DNA of 64,000 nt from Ustilaginoidea virens. Taxonomy: Eukaryota; Ascomycota; Sordariomycetes; Hypocreales; Clavicipitaceae. The stretch is from contig NC_057320.1 in the NCBI RefSeq assembly GCF_000687475.1, forward strand, positions 1,922,001 through 1,986,000, read 5' to 3'. Shown one piece after another: positions 11,986-22,528 of the stretch. The notes below the pieces were generated by a model, which worked only from the letters and a program-made list of their open reading frames with translations, did no database searches and was not told the origin of the DNA. A program made the translations under genes and the position numbers. Position 1 is the first letter of the stretch. The number at the start of each line of letters is the position of its first letter.

Positions 11986-14694
11986 ATGCCGGCTCTGGCC
12001 ATGGAAAACCCCGGTGTGTCTGCCGTAGCCAGGTTCAGCTCATTACTCGATGAGTTGCTCGCTGAAGCAGCCAAAGCGAAGCCTACCCCAACGATTGAAC
12101 CGGCGTTGAAGAAATCCAACCTGGACGATATATCTGGGCGCATCTCGGCCTCCATCTCCAACGTTGGCGGTACGGCAAACTGTCAAGAGCCTTCAAATCA
12201 GCAATTTGCCATCATTGAAACGGCAGCCAGGGATCTGTTCGATAGCTTGATTGTTAGTGATGGTCACGTTGGCTCCCTAGGGTGGCTGGTACTGACTGGA
12301 TTCAGGCCACGATCCCAATCAAATCACCCGACTTCGTCAAAATGTGGAATTTCTTGGATATTCTCTCGATTCTCTCCGACGATGGCCAATGCGACCCCGC
12401 GCTGCTATTCTGGCTCGTTGAAGAGCTGCTGGACAGCCAGACTATTTTGGGATGCCGCATAGTCTTCGACTACCTCGAGTCTCGCCGCGAGCGCATCACA
12501 GCAAAGCATTTCAAACAGAAACACTTGGTCATTCTGAGAAGCTGCAACGAACTCCTGCGCCGCCTCTCCAGAGCCGAAGACACGGCTTTCTGCGGCCGAG
12601 TCTTCATCTTTCTATTTCAGAGCTTTCCTCTCGGCGACCGAAGCTCCGTCAACCTTCGGGGCGAATACCATGTCGAAAACGTCACGACGTTTGAATTCTC
12701 TGCTGCTAAAGGTGTGCAGCAGGGAGAGTCGATGGATATCGATGCGTCTGCCGAGATTCCCAAGTCGTCCGCGGACACGAAAGGGGCCAAGGAGGTTACC
12801 TTTGATTCCAAAGACTCACAACCGTCATTCGATCCCGAAGCTTTATACCCCCTATTTTGGTCTTTACAGGAGAGCTTCAGCCAGCCGCTGAGACTATTCG
12901 ACGCTCGTCAATTTACGCATTTCAAACGCAGCTTAGACGCCACAATGAAGGCTTTCCATGCTATCCACCAGAGCGAAGGATCTTCCAAGTCATTGCTGGA
13001 AAGTTCGAGAAGGAATTTGAAGCGAAAAAGAGAGGGAAGAGAAGGTTACGATTTTGAGGATGCTCCTCAGGCCTTCAATCCCAAGTACTTGACAAGTATG
13101 GATCTATTTGAACTTGAAGTCTGTAATGAGCGCCTTCATCCCTGTCCTACCCACGCGCGGCCCTCTTCTGACAGAGCTTCTAGATATGCGACCTCTCATT
13201 CAGACGCCACGTCCTGGTCCAAGCCCTCATCGTCATGGACTTCCTACTCTCACTTTCCGCCGGAGCCAAGGAGAAGGCCGCCGGCATGAATGCTTCCAAC
13301 AAATCGGTCATTTACAGCGACGAACTAAGCGAGGAGAACGTAAGTTGTGATGCAGTGCATCATGGAACAAGAGCCGAGGGTTTCAACCCGAAATGAAAGT
13401 TTCTAATTTCATGGCAGGCAAAATGGGCAACCGAAATGAAATCCACCATATCAGACTACCTTAAGCGGGGCATTGATGGAGCTTACTTTTACAGGATGGT
13501 TGAAACTGTGTTGACTCGGGACAAGAACTGGGTGTTTTGGAAAATGGCAAGCTGCCCTCCGATCCAGCGCGATCCAGTAACCGCATCGCTTTTCAACCAA
13601 GCACGAGCTTCAGCGCAGAAGTCAGCGACCAACAAACGCCTGCGCCCCACACCAATCGGATCGGTATCGCTCGACTTTCTCAATGGGGAAGAGGACGAGA
13701 TGAATCTGGATCAGCTAGAGTCGGCAGAGAGATATCAGCTGCCGGAACTCGGAAGCTTCCAGAGAAAATTAGCCGATGACGACTTTGAGATTGAAATGCC
13801 CGCGAGCGACCAGACCAAGGTCGCCGCAGTCGCCGGGAAAGCGAGCAAGAGCTGGAGGGCTCTGAGAATAGCAGCGCGATTGAGGCTGGCGGCATTTGAT
13901 AAAATCGATGACCCGAAAAAAGTCAACGCCATCTTCGAAGAGCCCGACGAGGAGGACCAGCAAGGCGAGGAAGCGGAGCAAGTCGCGCCAGAGGGCGACA
14001 TGCCCGAAGACCGAAGCGCCGTCGTCCTTTCCGGCCCCAGAGCGGCCGGCAAGTCGGCCCTCGTCAAGCAGTTACTCAATCAGCACAAGGGCGTTTTTGC
14101 TCCGGTCGTGCGACACACCACTCGGAAACCGCTGGATGGCGAAGTCAAGGGCAAGAGCTTCCACTTTGTCAGTGCGCAAGAGTTCAACCAGCTACGCGAT
14201 GGCGACCGCCTCATTGAGCACGGGATCCGCGACGACGGCACCGCGTACGGTACCAGCTGGAAAGCAGTCGACGCCGTCCTCGATTCCGGCAGGGTGCCTA
14301 TCATAGAGCTAGACATGAAGGTGAGGAGGCCCCGATCTGGTAGATCATTATCTTCGGTTTTTTTTTCCGGCCACAGAGGAGACTCGGTCAGTCTAGCAGC
14401 GACTAACACAAATGACCCACCGTCCAGGCGGCACGATTTGCCAAGGACATGGACTTCTCAGCGCGGTACATCCTCGTCCAGCCACCCCCCTACGAAGCCC
14501 TTCAAGCCCGCCTCTCTGCTGCTGGTCTCGGTCGCGAAACCATCCAGGGCCTCTTGGCCATGTCCGTGGAAGAAACCGAGGAAATCGACGACACGGGACT
14601 TTTCGACCACACCATCGCCAACGACGATGATGAAGAAGCCGTCGCCCGGTCCTTAAGCGCGTACATCTTCAGCAAAACACACGACACGACGTGA
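11986..14694 (+). CDS. HPR1: THO complex subunit 1 (Hpr1/THOC1) fused to a guanylate-kinase-like domain
   Basis: THOC1 is a core subunit of the nuclear THO complex, which couples transcription to mRNP assembly and export. Exons: 11986..12252, 12306..13118, 13184..13339, 13418..14320, 14428..14694; 2,406 bases, 801 residues. Residues about 70-580 are THOC1 (landmarks FVKMWNFLDILSILSDD, LLDSQTILGCRIVFDYLESR, FRRHVLVQALIVMDFLL, RDKNWVFWK). After an acidic linker (EEPDEEDQQGEEAEQ), residues about 610-795 form a guanylate kinase fold: P-loop GPRAAGKS at 618-625, HTTRKPLDGE, FHFVSAQEF, AYGTS and IIELDMK. Exon 4 encodes both the THOC1 tail and the start of the kinase domain without a stop, so the fusion is not an artefact of joining neighbours. 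Lid arginines of active enzymes look absent (residues about 741-757). Intron 2 uses the weak donor GTCTGT, chosen because it alone keeps frame. Start: ATG at 11986 in a good context; an in-frame upstream start at 11920 is less likely. Confidence 0.93.
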
Positions 14695-15370
14695 AGAAGA
14701 AGAAAAAAATTAAAAAAAAAAACGCAAGGGTAGGTGACGCGACGGGACGAAGGAAAGCATGGGCAGGCGACGGCGACTGCGGCACACCAGAGAGCTTTGG
14801 AGGAGCGTACCGACAAGGACGCGGTATTGGAGGATCAAGGCACAGGGGAACAAGAAAGAAAAAAAAAAAAAAAAAAAGAATCAACCAAGTGTAACATTAT
14901 ATCGGGGTGGGAGGAATGTCGGTGATTATGCAAAACATAAAAGACAGGTGTGCATGGGAAATCAAATCTAATGTTCATGACAAAGAACAAGTCTCGTTTT
15001 CACTATTTGTTATCCCGCCTTGTCCGGACGGCTCTCTTGCAATCTGAGACTGGTTTTCGGCACGTACATCATGAAAGAAGGGGAAACAGGCTCCAAAATC
15101 TTTGATTCTTGATCCAAACCGTTCAAACTCGTGTGAACAGTGACAAGTCCAAAACCCGGAAATGCGCTGATCAGCCGCAACGGGTTCCGTTCACTCCTGA
15201 GCCGTACATTCTGTGGTCAGACTAACGGGGAAAGCTACCAGAGAGGGGATGTAAAAATAAAACAACTTTTGTCAACCACACAAAACATTGGCTGGTTTAT
15301 TGACTCTCGACAAGAAAAACCATAACCAGAGACACACACACAGCCCACGGGTGGGGTTCCTCGTCTGCTC
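14695..15370. other. Convergent intergenic region THOC1/eIF5
   Basis: About 680 bases between two stop codons. It contains A-rich runs (14700-14722 and 14861-14880), consistent with 3' UTR sequence for the plus-strand gene, and no convincing open frame. Confidence 0.6.
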
Positions 15371-16747
15371 TTACTCGTCATCCTCCTCATCCGAGTCCTC
15401 TTCCTCGGCCTCCTCCAGCCAGTCAAGAAAAGGCTTCGCAGCCTGGCGAATCTTTCTGGAAGTGTTCTTGTCAGTGTACTTCTTGCTGGCGTGGGTTCCC
15501 CACTTGGTAACGACCTCTTCGCTGATGAGGTCATGATGGTAGTACAGCTGCAGAACCTTGACAATCTGAGGCAGCATGTCTGGATTCTCCACTGAAAGAG
15601 AGCCAACGAGGCGCTCGGTGCCACCAAGGAGAGCCTTTTCGTGGCGTTCCGAGTTGATAATCTGTGGATTTCTCAACGTAAGCTGAGCTGCCGAAACAAT
15701 AGAGCGCAGTACAACAATAACAATAACAACAACTACAACAGCAACAACAAAAGTGTGAATGCTTACCTGCTTCAGCATGCCAGCACGCTTGGGAATCTGA
15801 CCGCAAACGTTCTTGTCAAAGACGGTCTGTACAAGAACTAGAACAGTGCGATGCTTGGTCTCAATGCCCAATTCCTTGGCCTTGAGATAGATATTGATCG
15901 AGTCCACCTGATCGATGCCACCCTTTTCCTTGGCCTCAGTCTGAATCCAGTCGCCAAACTCGTCGTAGACGGTATTACCACCCTCGCCTTCCTCATCGTC
16001 GTCAATGAGACTAAGCTTCTGCTTAAAGTCACCAGGAAGCTGAGCCTGACGAGCTTTTACAGCCTCTTCGCTCATGTCCACCGCCCATTCGTCGTCCTTG
16101 ACCTCGACAACAGCAGCCTCTACAGCTTCAGCTTGAAGTTTGTTGAACTCACGGTCGCTACCAGCGTCACCGTTCTCGATCTCGTGATCATTTGAGCCAT
16201 TTTCGGAGCCCTCTTCACCCCCACTTCCGGTGCCATTCTCATTGGAATTTCCATTTTGCTTGGCCTTCTTGGCAGCTCTGCGCTCAGCCTTGTCTTTCTT
16301 ATTCTTCTTGCTAGGCTGGTTCTTGAGAATGTAACCACTTAGCTTCAGGCGAAGATCAACAGCCGTTCGTTGACCACAAGCTTTGCAGTCAAGCAAAATT
16401 CGGTCATTATCAATCTTTACATCAGTTTCGGGATTCTTGCAGCTCTTGCAAAGGACGAACTTGTTGATGAAGCCATCGAGATGATCCTGAAGCTTTCCAG
16501 CCTCGTGGGCACCGTTGATGATCCAGCGGTCATCTTTGGGGTCGTTGTTGGTCATGGCCCCTAGTTCGAAACCAAAGTATTTGATGATGTAGGACGCAGG
16601 TCTGGCAAGAGAAGCAGCAACGCTGGAGACGTTGACAACCACTGTCTTGATGCCATTACCTTTTCCTTCAATCTTGGTTTGCAAACGCTCCATCTTATAG
16701 CGATAGAAGGCGTCGCTGACATCGCGGCGAACGTTGATCAGAGACAT
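15371..16747 (-). CDS. TIF5: Translation initiation factor eIF5
   Basis: GTPase-activating protein for eIF2-GTP in the 43S/48S pre-initiation complex. Exons 16747..15767 and 15661..15371; 1,272 bases, 423 residues, normal for fungi. The N-terminal domain starts MSLINVRRDVSDAFYRYKM and includes the GAP arginine region and the KIEGKGNGIKT segment. A C4 zinc ribbon has Cys at 100, 103, 121 and 124. A charged Lys/Glu linker follows, then the W2/HEAT C-terminal domain, ending in the acidic-aromatic tail FLDWLEEAEEEDSDEED that contacts eIF2-beta and eIF3. The intron (15766..15662, 105 bases, GTAAGC...CAG) is a multiple of three and stop-free, so the gene can be misread as a single exon. Removing it joins MLKQ to IINSERHEKALLGGTERL, the family sequence, while the retained version would add a 35-residue Val/Ile-rich insert. 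The intron contains an imperfect GTT repeat. Confidence 0.97.
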   Translation of the reverse strand: MSLINVRRDVSDAFYRYKMERLQTKIEGKGNGIKTVVVNVSSVAASLARPASYIIKYFGFELGAMTNNDPKDDRWIINGAHEAGKLQDHLDGFINKFVLCKSCKNPETDVKIDNDRILLDCKACGQRTAVDLRLKLSGYILKNQPSKKNKKDKAERRAAKKAKQNGNSNENGTGSGGEEGSENGSNDHEIENGDAGSDREFNKLQAEAVEAAVVEVKDDEWAVDMSEEAVKARQAQLPGDFKQKLSLIDDDEEGEGGNTVYDEFGDWIQTEAKEKGGIDQVDSINIYLKAKELGIETKHRTVLVLVQTVFDKNVCGQIPKRAGMLKQVSIHTFVVAVVVVVIVIVVLRSIVSAAQLTLRNPQIINSERHEKALLGGTERLVGSLSVENPDMLPQIVKVLQLYYHHDLISEEVVTKWGTHASKKYTDKNTSRKIRQAAKPFLDWLEEAEEEDSDEEDDE

Positions 16748-18227
16748 GTTGGCGTTTCTATTGTTTTTCTTTTGTGTTTTGGCGAGGGGAAAGTTCTTCG
16801 ATGATTTTTGATAACTTCAGACGGTGTGATTTGTTCCAAGACTATGAAGGCTGTAGAGAAAGGCTGGAGCTGTGACACGTTTCGAAGCTCTAGAACGAAA
16901 GATTCGGCATGGAGTTCCCCGTGATAGGCTAAATCAGGTTGGCGAAGCTGTTTCGGAGGGGGGGCGGGGGATTATCGGAGCTCAACAAGACGATGTAGGT
17001 TTGACATAGGGCAGGCCAAGAGAATAGATCGGATACAGTAGGGTAGGCATGAAACTTTGGAGTTTGGGTCCTCAGCCAGCGGAACTGATATTGAAGCTGC
17101 AAGGTCTTCGCGGTATGCGAAACAAGTGCAGCTTGAACAGGGGTCTGTGTAGAGTGAGGTGATCGTGCTGATACATAAACAGCAATGTGCGCCGATATTC
17201 GCTAAGTGAAGTTTGTTCTGCTATACAGCAAGTAAATCGACGGGTCAAAGGGGCGGGGACGCTTTGGATCGTTGGCAAATCAATCGACCGACGTCTTGTC
17301 AGGTCAGACTGCTGAGCAAATTCGAAGACCGAGTTTGGGCAAGTAGCGTAACAACCCGACAAGAAAAGGTGTGACAGGGCGCTGCGACAACAGTCTACAG
17401 GCTGACCAGATTGCTTTTTTTCGTTCTTGCTCTTTCGTTCTTGCTCTTTTTGTCCTTGCAGAGTGTGAAGTTGCAAGCGAGATGCAGCGAAAACGTTCGG
17501 TGATGGATGATGTCCGAACAATGAAAGAAATTATTGTGCGTGCGCGTGTGTGTGTGGGAGAGGAAAAAAAGTCAAAAGTTGTACACGACAAAGGCAAGGA
17601 GGAGGAAAAAATGTGGACTGGATTTTCTGCCAGAGATTTCAGGTGATGAGGTGGGGTGTGTTAACGGGGGTGTGAATGGGCGGGGGCAGCATGGACAGAC
17701 AAGTGATGGAAGGCACGGGATGGCGGATGTGTCCTTACGTTTCCGGGCGGCGGTCCACTATTTTTTTCTCTTTTCCCATTTCTGTCTTGGCCCCGTGACG
17801 CCTGGCTTTGCTTTACTTAAGGTAGGTACCTGTTACCTAAGGTACCTTACCTGTTGTACCCCGTGTTCTTGTTACGAAAGCCCCGGCATGGAGTCTGCCA
17901 TGTATTACCCCAAACAAAGTGCCGCCCAAGTCGGCTGCGCCTCTCCATTTCGTGCGACAAGACAACTCGGACAGAGAGTATCATCCATGCTCGACCCTAC
18001 GAACGAACGAAGAAGATGCTTCCTGTCGATTCCGGTGCTGTTTCATGCATGATCTGTACCGAGACTCGACATGCTCGATGCATCCCACGTCTCATTCAAG
18101 CTGCCCAAAAAGCACTCCCCAAAGGCAAAGGTATGTCGTGTCGCTCCTTGACGTCGTCAGACAGTGATTTCCGCCACCAACCTCATCTTTGCAAAAGGCC
18201 ATCGGCACAGCGGGATATACGGAACGT
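16748..18227. promoter_or_regulatory. eIF5 upstream region and P450 3' flank
   Basis: About 1.5 kb between the eIF5 start and the P450 stop, both minus-strand. AGGTACCT palindromes occur at 17824-17831 and 17840-17847 within a GGTA/TACC-rich stretch. Open frames on both strands (for example 17534-18052 plus) have no family resemblance and look random. Nothing else is supported. Confidence 0.5.
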
Positions 18228-20246
18228 CTACCCGGTCTGGGACCCCAAGTCTGACTCCTGTAGAGCATGGAACCTGAGCAGACACTTCTTGCCCAGTGGC
18301 CTCGTTGATATAAGCTGATCCGACATGGTCATCGATTCAGCCGTCATAGAAGCGTCCGGCACTGTTCTGTACTGTGAATAAACGTCTCTGAGTAAAACCT
18401 TCATCTCCGCAATGGCAAGACTATATAGTCAGCGACAGAGTGAGGATTTCGGCCAGCAGTCAGCTGATTAAAGCAAAGGAGGCGAAAGGCGGCCTAACTC
18501 ACTGCTTCCCAACACAGCCCCTTCCTCCGCTGGAGAAGGAAAACAACAACCGTCGCCTATCTGCATCGCCCTCGGGACTCATCCACCTGTCGGGGTTGAA
18601 TTTTTCGGGGTCTGGGTAAACATGATTGTTGATGCGGTGCACAGAAAGAGCTTGGCAGCTAACAATTGCTCCCCCCGGGATGGCATAGCCATCAATGGTC
18701 CGACCCCCGGGAGGTACCAGCCGAGGCAAGGACATTGGGATTGCCGGATAGCATCGGAGTCCTTCACACAAGACGGCATCCAAGAAGGGGAGCGAGTGGG
18801 TGCTTACGTCTGGATGCGCTTGAAATTCCTCCGCGAGTCGTTGCTGCAGATGAAGAGATCGAGGCTGCGAAAGCTCCCACATTAGAAAGCAAAGCGTGTC
18901 GCCCGTCGTGTCTATTCCAGCCACCATGTGATCGAGACATTCCGCTGCCACGTCAATCTGGTCAAGATTGGCAGTCTTCTCCTTCAGACGGCTCATGAGG
19001 GTGAAGCTTGCAGCGTTGGTGCGCTTGCTGGCTTCCAGGACAAAATTGTCTGCCAAAGGCACAAACCGGGGTTTAACAAATAGCGACAATATTCCGGCAA
19101 ACAAACGGTGCAGAGTTGGGCAATAGTATGCAATGAGCCGATCTGTGAAGGGGCGACACGTCAATAAAGCTTGTTTTTGACTCTCCTTGGGCTCGTTCTT
19201 ACTCTGTAAGCTGTCGTCTGCAGCGACCTGATGCATCATTTCCTCGTCCATGTTCTTTCCAATGCAGTCAGAGCCGTTGGGATGAAACAAATGGTGGGTG
19301 ATGCAATCACACGCATACGCATGAAGAGCTGCTGGGGTTAACTGCGCGAACCATTGAACAGTCAAGCATCACAACAAAACGTACAAATCTGCCAGGCCTA
19401 GTTAGCAACGGCTCGACATGGCCTCTCCTCCCTACCGGCGCCTATTCTCCTCGCCCGACTTTGGCGACTCTCTCTCTCTCTCTCTTTTCTCTGTCTGTCT
19501 GTCTGTCTGTCTGTCTCTGTTTTGGGGACAAAGAGGCTACGGGGCTTTTGCTTGTCTTTGGAAAAAAAGAAAAGGGAATACAGAAAGGAATATTCACAAC
19601 ATACAAATACGTCCGTAGCTGAATCACCTGCCGCCGTGCATCGATCCAGGAATTCCCTCGATCGTTTTCGGATACCGTCCAAGGATACACTACGCATTAT
19701 ATTTGTGTTGGCATACCGATCTGCGAGGATGCGCTTACGTCTTGCATGCTGCCGCCCCGATACGATCAACATTCCCGTCCGTTTGAAATTTCTTGATAGC
19801 AGACAAGGCGATGATGCAACTTACATCAGCCTTGTTCAGTGTGGTAAACATGGTCCTGCAACGGCAATCAGATGCGTTTGTTTCTGCAACCAAAGTCTCC
19901 GTCAACGCAACGTGACGAACCTCCTTCCATAAACCTTGAACAGATTGTAGAAGTCGGATTTATCGTAGCCACTGCCCCCGGAGCAGTATATCTCCTTGAG
20001 GGCAGGCCATGAGGTGAAGGAAACCTCGTTTGGGGCAATCCGCACAACGGGTCCGTATTGTTCATGAAGGGCGTGGATGTAGAGCGTTCTAGCAGCATTG
20101 ACTTGTTTCCATTTCAATAACAACGACGTAAACAGGCTGACGGCCGGTCCAGGAACCTTTCGAAGGGGCGAGCTAAGGTGCCGGAGGATGTGAATGCCCA
20201 AGAGCACGACCGCAGTGAGGGCTAGGTACACTGGGGAGAGAAGCAT
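18228..20246 (-). CDS. Cytochrome P450 monooxygenase, membrane-anchored
   Basis: Heme-thiolate monooxygenase, anchored to the ER by an N-terminal helix (LALTAVVLLGIHILRHL) followed by a Pro-rich hinge (KVPGPA). Exons: 20246..19921, 19855..19825, 19748..19605, 19341..18503, 18420..18228; 1,533 bases, 510 residues, the usual length. Diagnostic motifs: helix-C region around HARRKRILADRYANTNIM, I-helix AGIDTT, K-helix ExxR (EGLR), the PERF-like segment PEKFNPDRW, and the heme loop FSSGGRGCVGK with the ligand Cys at about residue 443 (codon 18516). Exon 2 is only 31 bases. Intron 3 is long (263 bases) and holds TC and TGTC microsatellites; its exact ends could shift (alternative donor four bases downstream with a different acceptor). 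The fold is that of fungal microsomal P450s of secondary or xenobiotic metabolism. No biosynthetic partners lie nearby, so the substrate is unknown. Confidence 0.93.
19467..19517. repeat. TC and TGTC microsatellites inside P450 intron 3
   Basis: A (TC)n run at about 19467-19484 is followed by (TGTC)n at about 19491-19517 on the plus strand. Both lie inside the third P450 intron. Confidence 0.85.
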
Positions 20247-21885
20247 GCTTGGATGGACATTGACGGCAGGCAGAGCCTGAGCCAGGTGTCTGACAACTGA
20301 CGGCTTGCGAAAGAGATTTGTTTGGAAAGGATGACCTGGTCTACCCTGGGTTACCCAGCTTTTGAAGATGGTCGACTCGTTCCAGATGAGCGATTGATCG
20401 GATCGGAATCAGTGGGACGCCCATGATTTTGCCCTGTCAAGCAAGGTCCGTCCTACAATCCAGTCACGTCTGGCTGGCGCTTGACCGAAGGCTGAAGCCA
20501 TGGCTTGTTGAATGTTCCATGCCTGCCGATAATGGTTGCGCGCTTTGCCGATTACGTTCTAGTTGGCGTGAAAGGTTGATAAGACATTTCTTTAACCATG
20601 ACAGCGCTACCTTACGTATGTACCTCTCTGTCTGTGCCTCGGCCTTTGGGCATCCACAGATTCCAGATTTCACACGATAAGCTGACCCAACCTGTTGGGG
20701 TATTCAGATGCAAGGCGGTGGGATGGTTTACGAGATAGCTGGTGGAACAGGAACCATGATACTTGTTGGTAGAGCAACATCATGCAGAAATGATGAAGCA
20801 CCCAGTACGTCTGGAGGGTGCGAGGAGCCGACGGCTATACAATACAGCATGTATCACGTCGCCGGCAGTGCGGGCTTATGGTACGATCAAGCCAGTGCGA
20901 CTTCACTCAGGCTGGTCACCGGCGGGGGGGGGGGGGGGGGGGCGGTTAGGTATCTCCCGGGTACCTCCTGGAAGGCACCTGCTGCGGCGTACTTGTACAT
21001 ACAGGGAGGAGCGGGGTGAGCGAGGAAAAGTGGACCTCGCGGTTCTATTTTAAAGCATCAATGCAACAGCAGCAAGCAGTCTGGTTAAAGGCGAACCGTC
21101 TCGTCCATCAGCGTCCGAACTCAGCTCAGCAGCAGCAGCTTCAGGGACGTCAGGCATCCCTGATCCCTGGTGGGTGGGTGACACCAGACATCGAATTGAT
21201 CCACCTCAAGCAAGACCTCGTTGATGAGGCACGTATACCGCGCACCGTGCACCGCGCACTATGCGCCGCTCCGCGGTACGCTAGGTTAGGTAAGGTGCCT
21301 AACGTAACCTTAGGTACTCGGCACAACTCCGCTGCTGTGTGCTGTGCACTCACTCTACAGTAAAGTACAAGTACGGACTACTCCGTACACCGTAACGTTA
21401 TGCTAACCTGCCCAAGTACTGTACCTCTCTGCTAAGCGGGCGTCGCCTCCGGTGGACGCGTGGCGTGGACCGCCAATAACGAATACTGAAACGAACAAAC
21501 GCCTTTCCATTTTAAGACCAGTTTTACTCTTCCTAGGGAAAAGGTGGAGGAGGTTAAGGCGAGTTAAGGCGAGTGAGGTGAGGCGAGGGGTCAACATGGC
21601 ATGGCCGAGCTGGGGAAGCCAAATTTGCAAAGAGGCCAGAATCGGTTTTCGACTCGGGGTTGACCGAGGCGCGAGGGCAACTCAGCTTTTTTGCAGACTC
21701 TATTGCCGAACCCCCATGGTTAAAGGAATACAGCATCAGACTCGTCCATCAATCAAACCGTCCCTTCCCCCCCCCCCCCCCCCTTTACCCTCCCGCCACC
21801 ACTCCTCTTCCTCGTGGCGGCCTGGGTGCTCGGTGAATCGAGCGGAGCGTAGCAGACTCCGCCAACAGAGAGAGCACTGACGAGA
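20247..21885. promoter_or_regulatory. Divergent intergenic region between P450 and polyQ gene
   Basis: About 1.6 kb. It contains a run of 19 G at 20924-20942, TACC/GGTA-rich DNA near 21285-21320, an ACTCCGTAC motif near 21380, and a run of 17 C at 21767-21783 just upstream of the polyQ start. Two short frames are visible but neither looks coding. Confidence 0.5.
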
Positions 21886-22490
21886 ATGCCGAGTTTCGCA
21901 CGCCTGAGCAAGCTGAACAACAGATCGCAGCCCGCGCTACCAGAGCAGCTGTCGACGGGAGCGAACTGTGGCGTGGTGCAAGCGCAGGCGGCACATGAGC
22001 AACAACAGCAACAACAAGGCGAAGGCGGTTCAGGTAGCGGTGGCAGCGCAAGCCAGGCCGACTCTCGTGCTGCTGAAGACATAGCTGCTGCTGGCCTGTC
22101 CCCGTCAGCCCTGCCCTCCTCCACTGCCACGCTCGGGTGCAGCGACAATCTCGAAACAACCAGCCTGGCGGAGGCTCGACCACCCCCGCAGCAGCTTCAG
22201 CAGCAGCAGCAGCAGCAGCAACATCAACAGCAGCAGCAACCGCCTTGGCCTCCACCGCCTCCGCATCCTTTCAACCTTCAATCCGGCGGCGTAAACCTCG
22301 TGCCTTGTCCCGTACAGACGTCGGGCCCTGCCGGCTCCCCTGTTTTTGATGGACATCAGGCGCCCACTCCTATAGACTTTGACCCGGCTGTCGACCACTC
22401 TCAAACCCAGCGATACGGAGCTCCCCTCAACTCTCACCACCACCACCACCTCCTCCTCCATCACCACCACCACCACCACCACCACCAAGC

Positions 22491-22528
<38 letters not shown>

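Noticed and set aside
21160..21185. Possible 5S rRNA-like sequence (GGTGGGTGGGTGAC)
   Set aside because: Only this short match is seen; the rest of a 5S gene and its internal promoter are absent.
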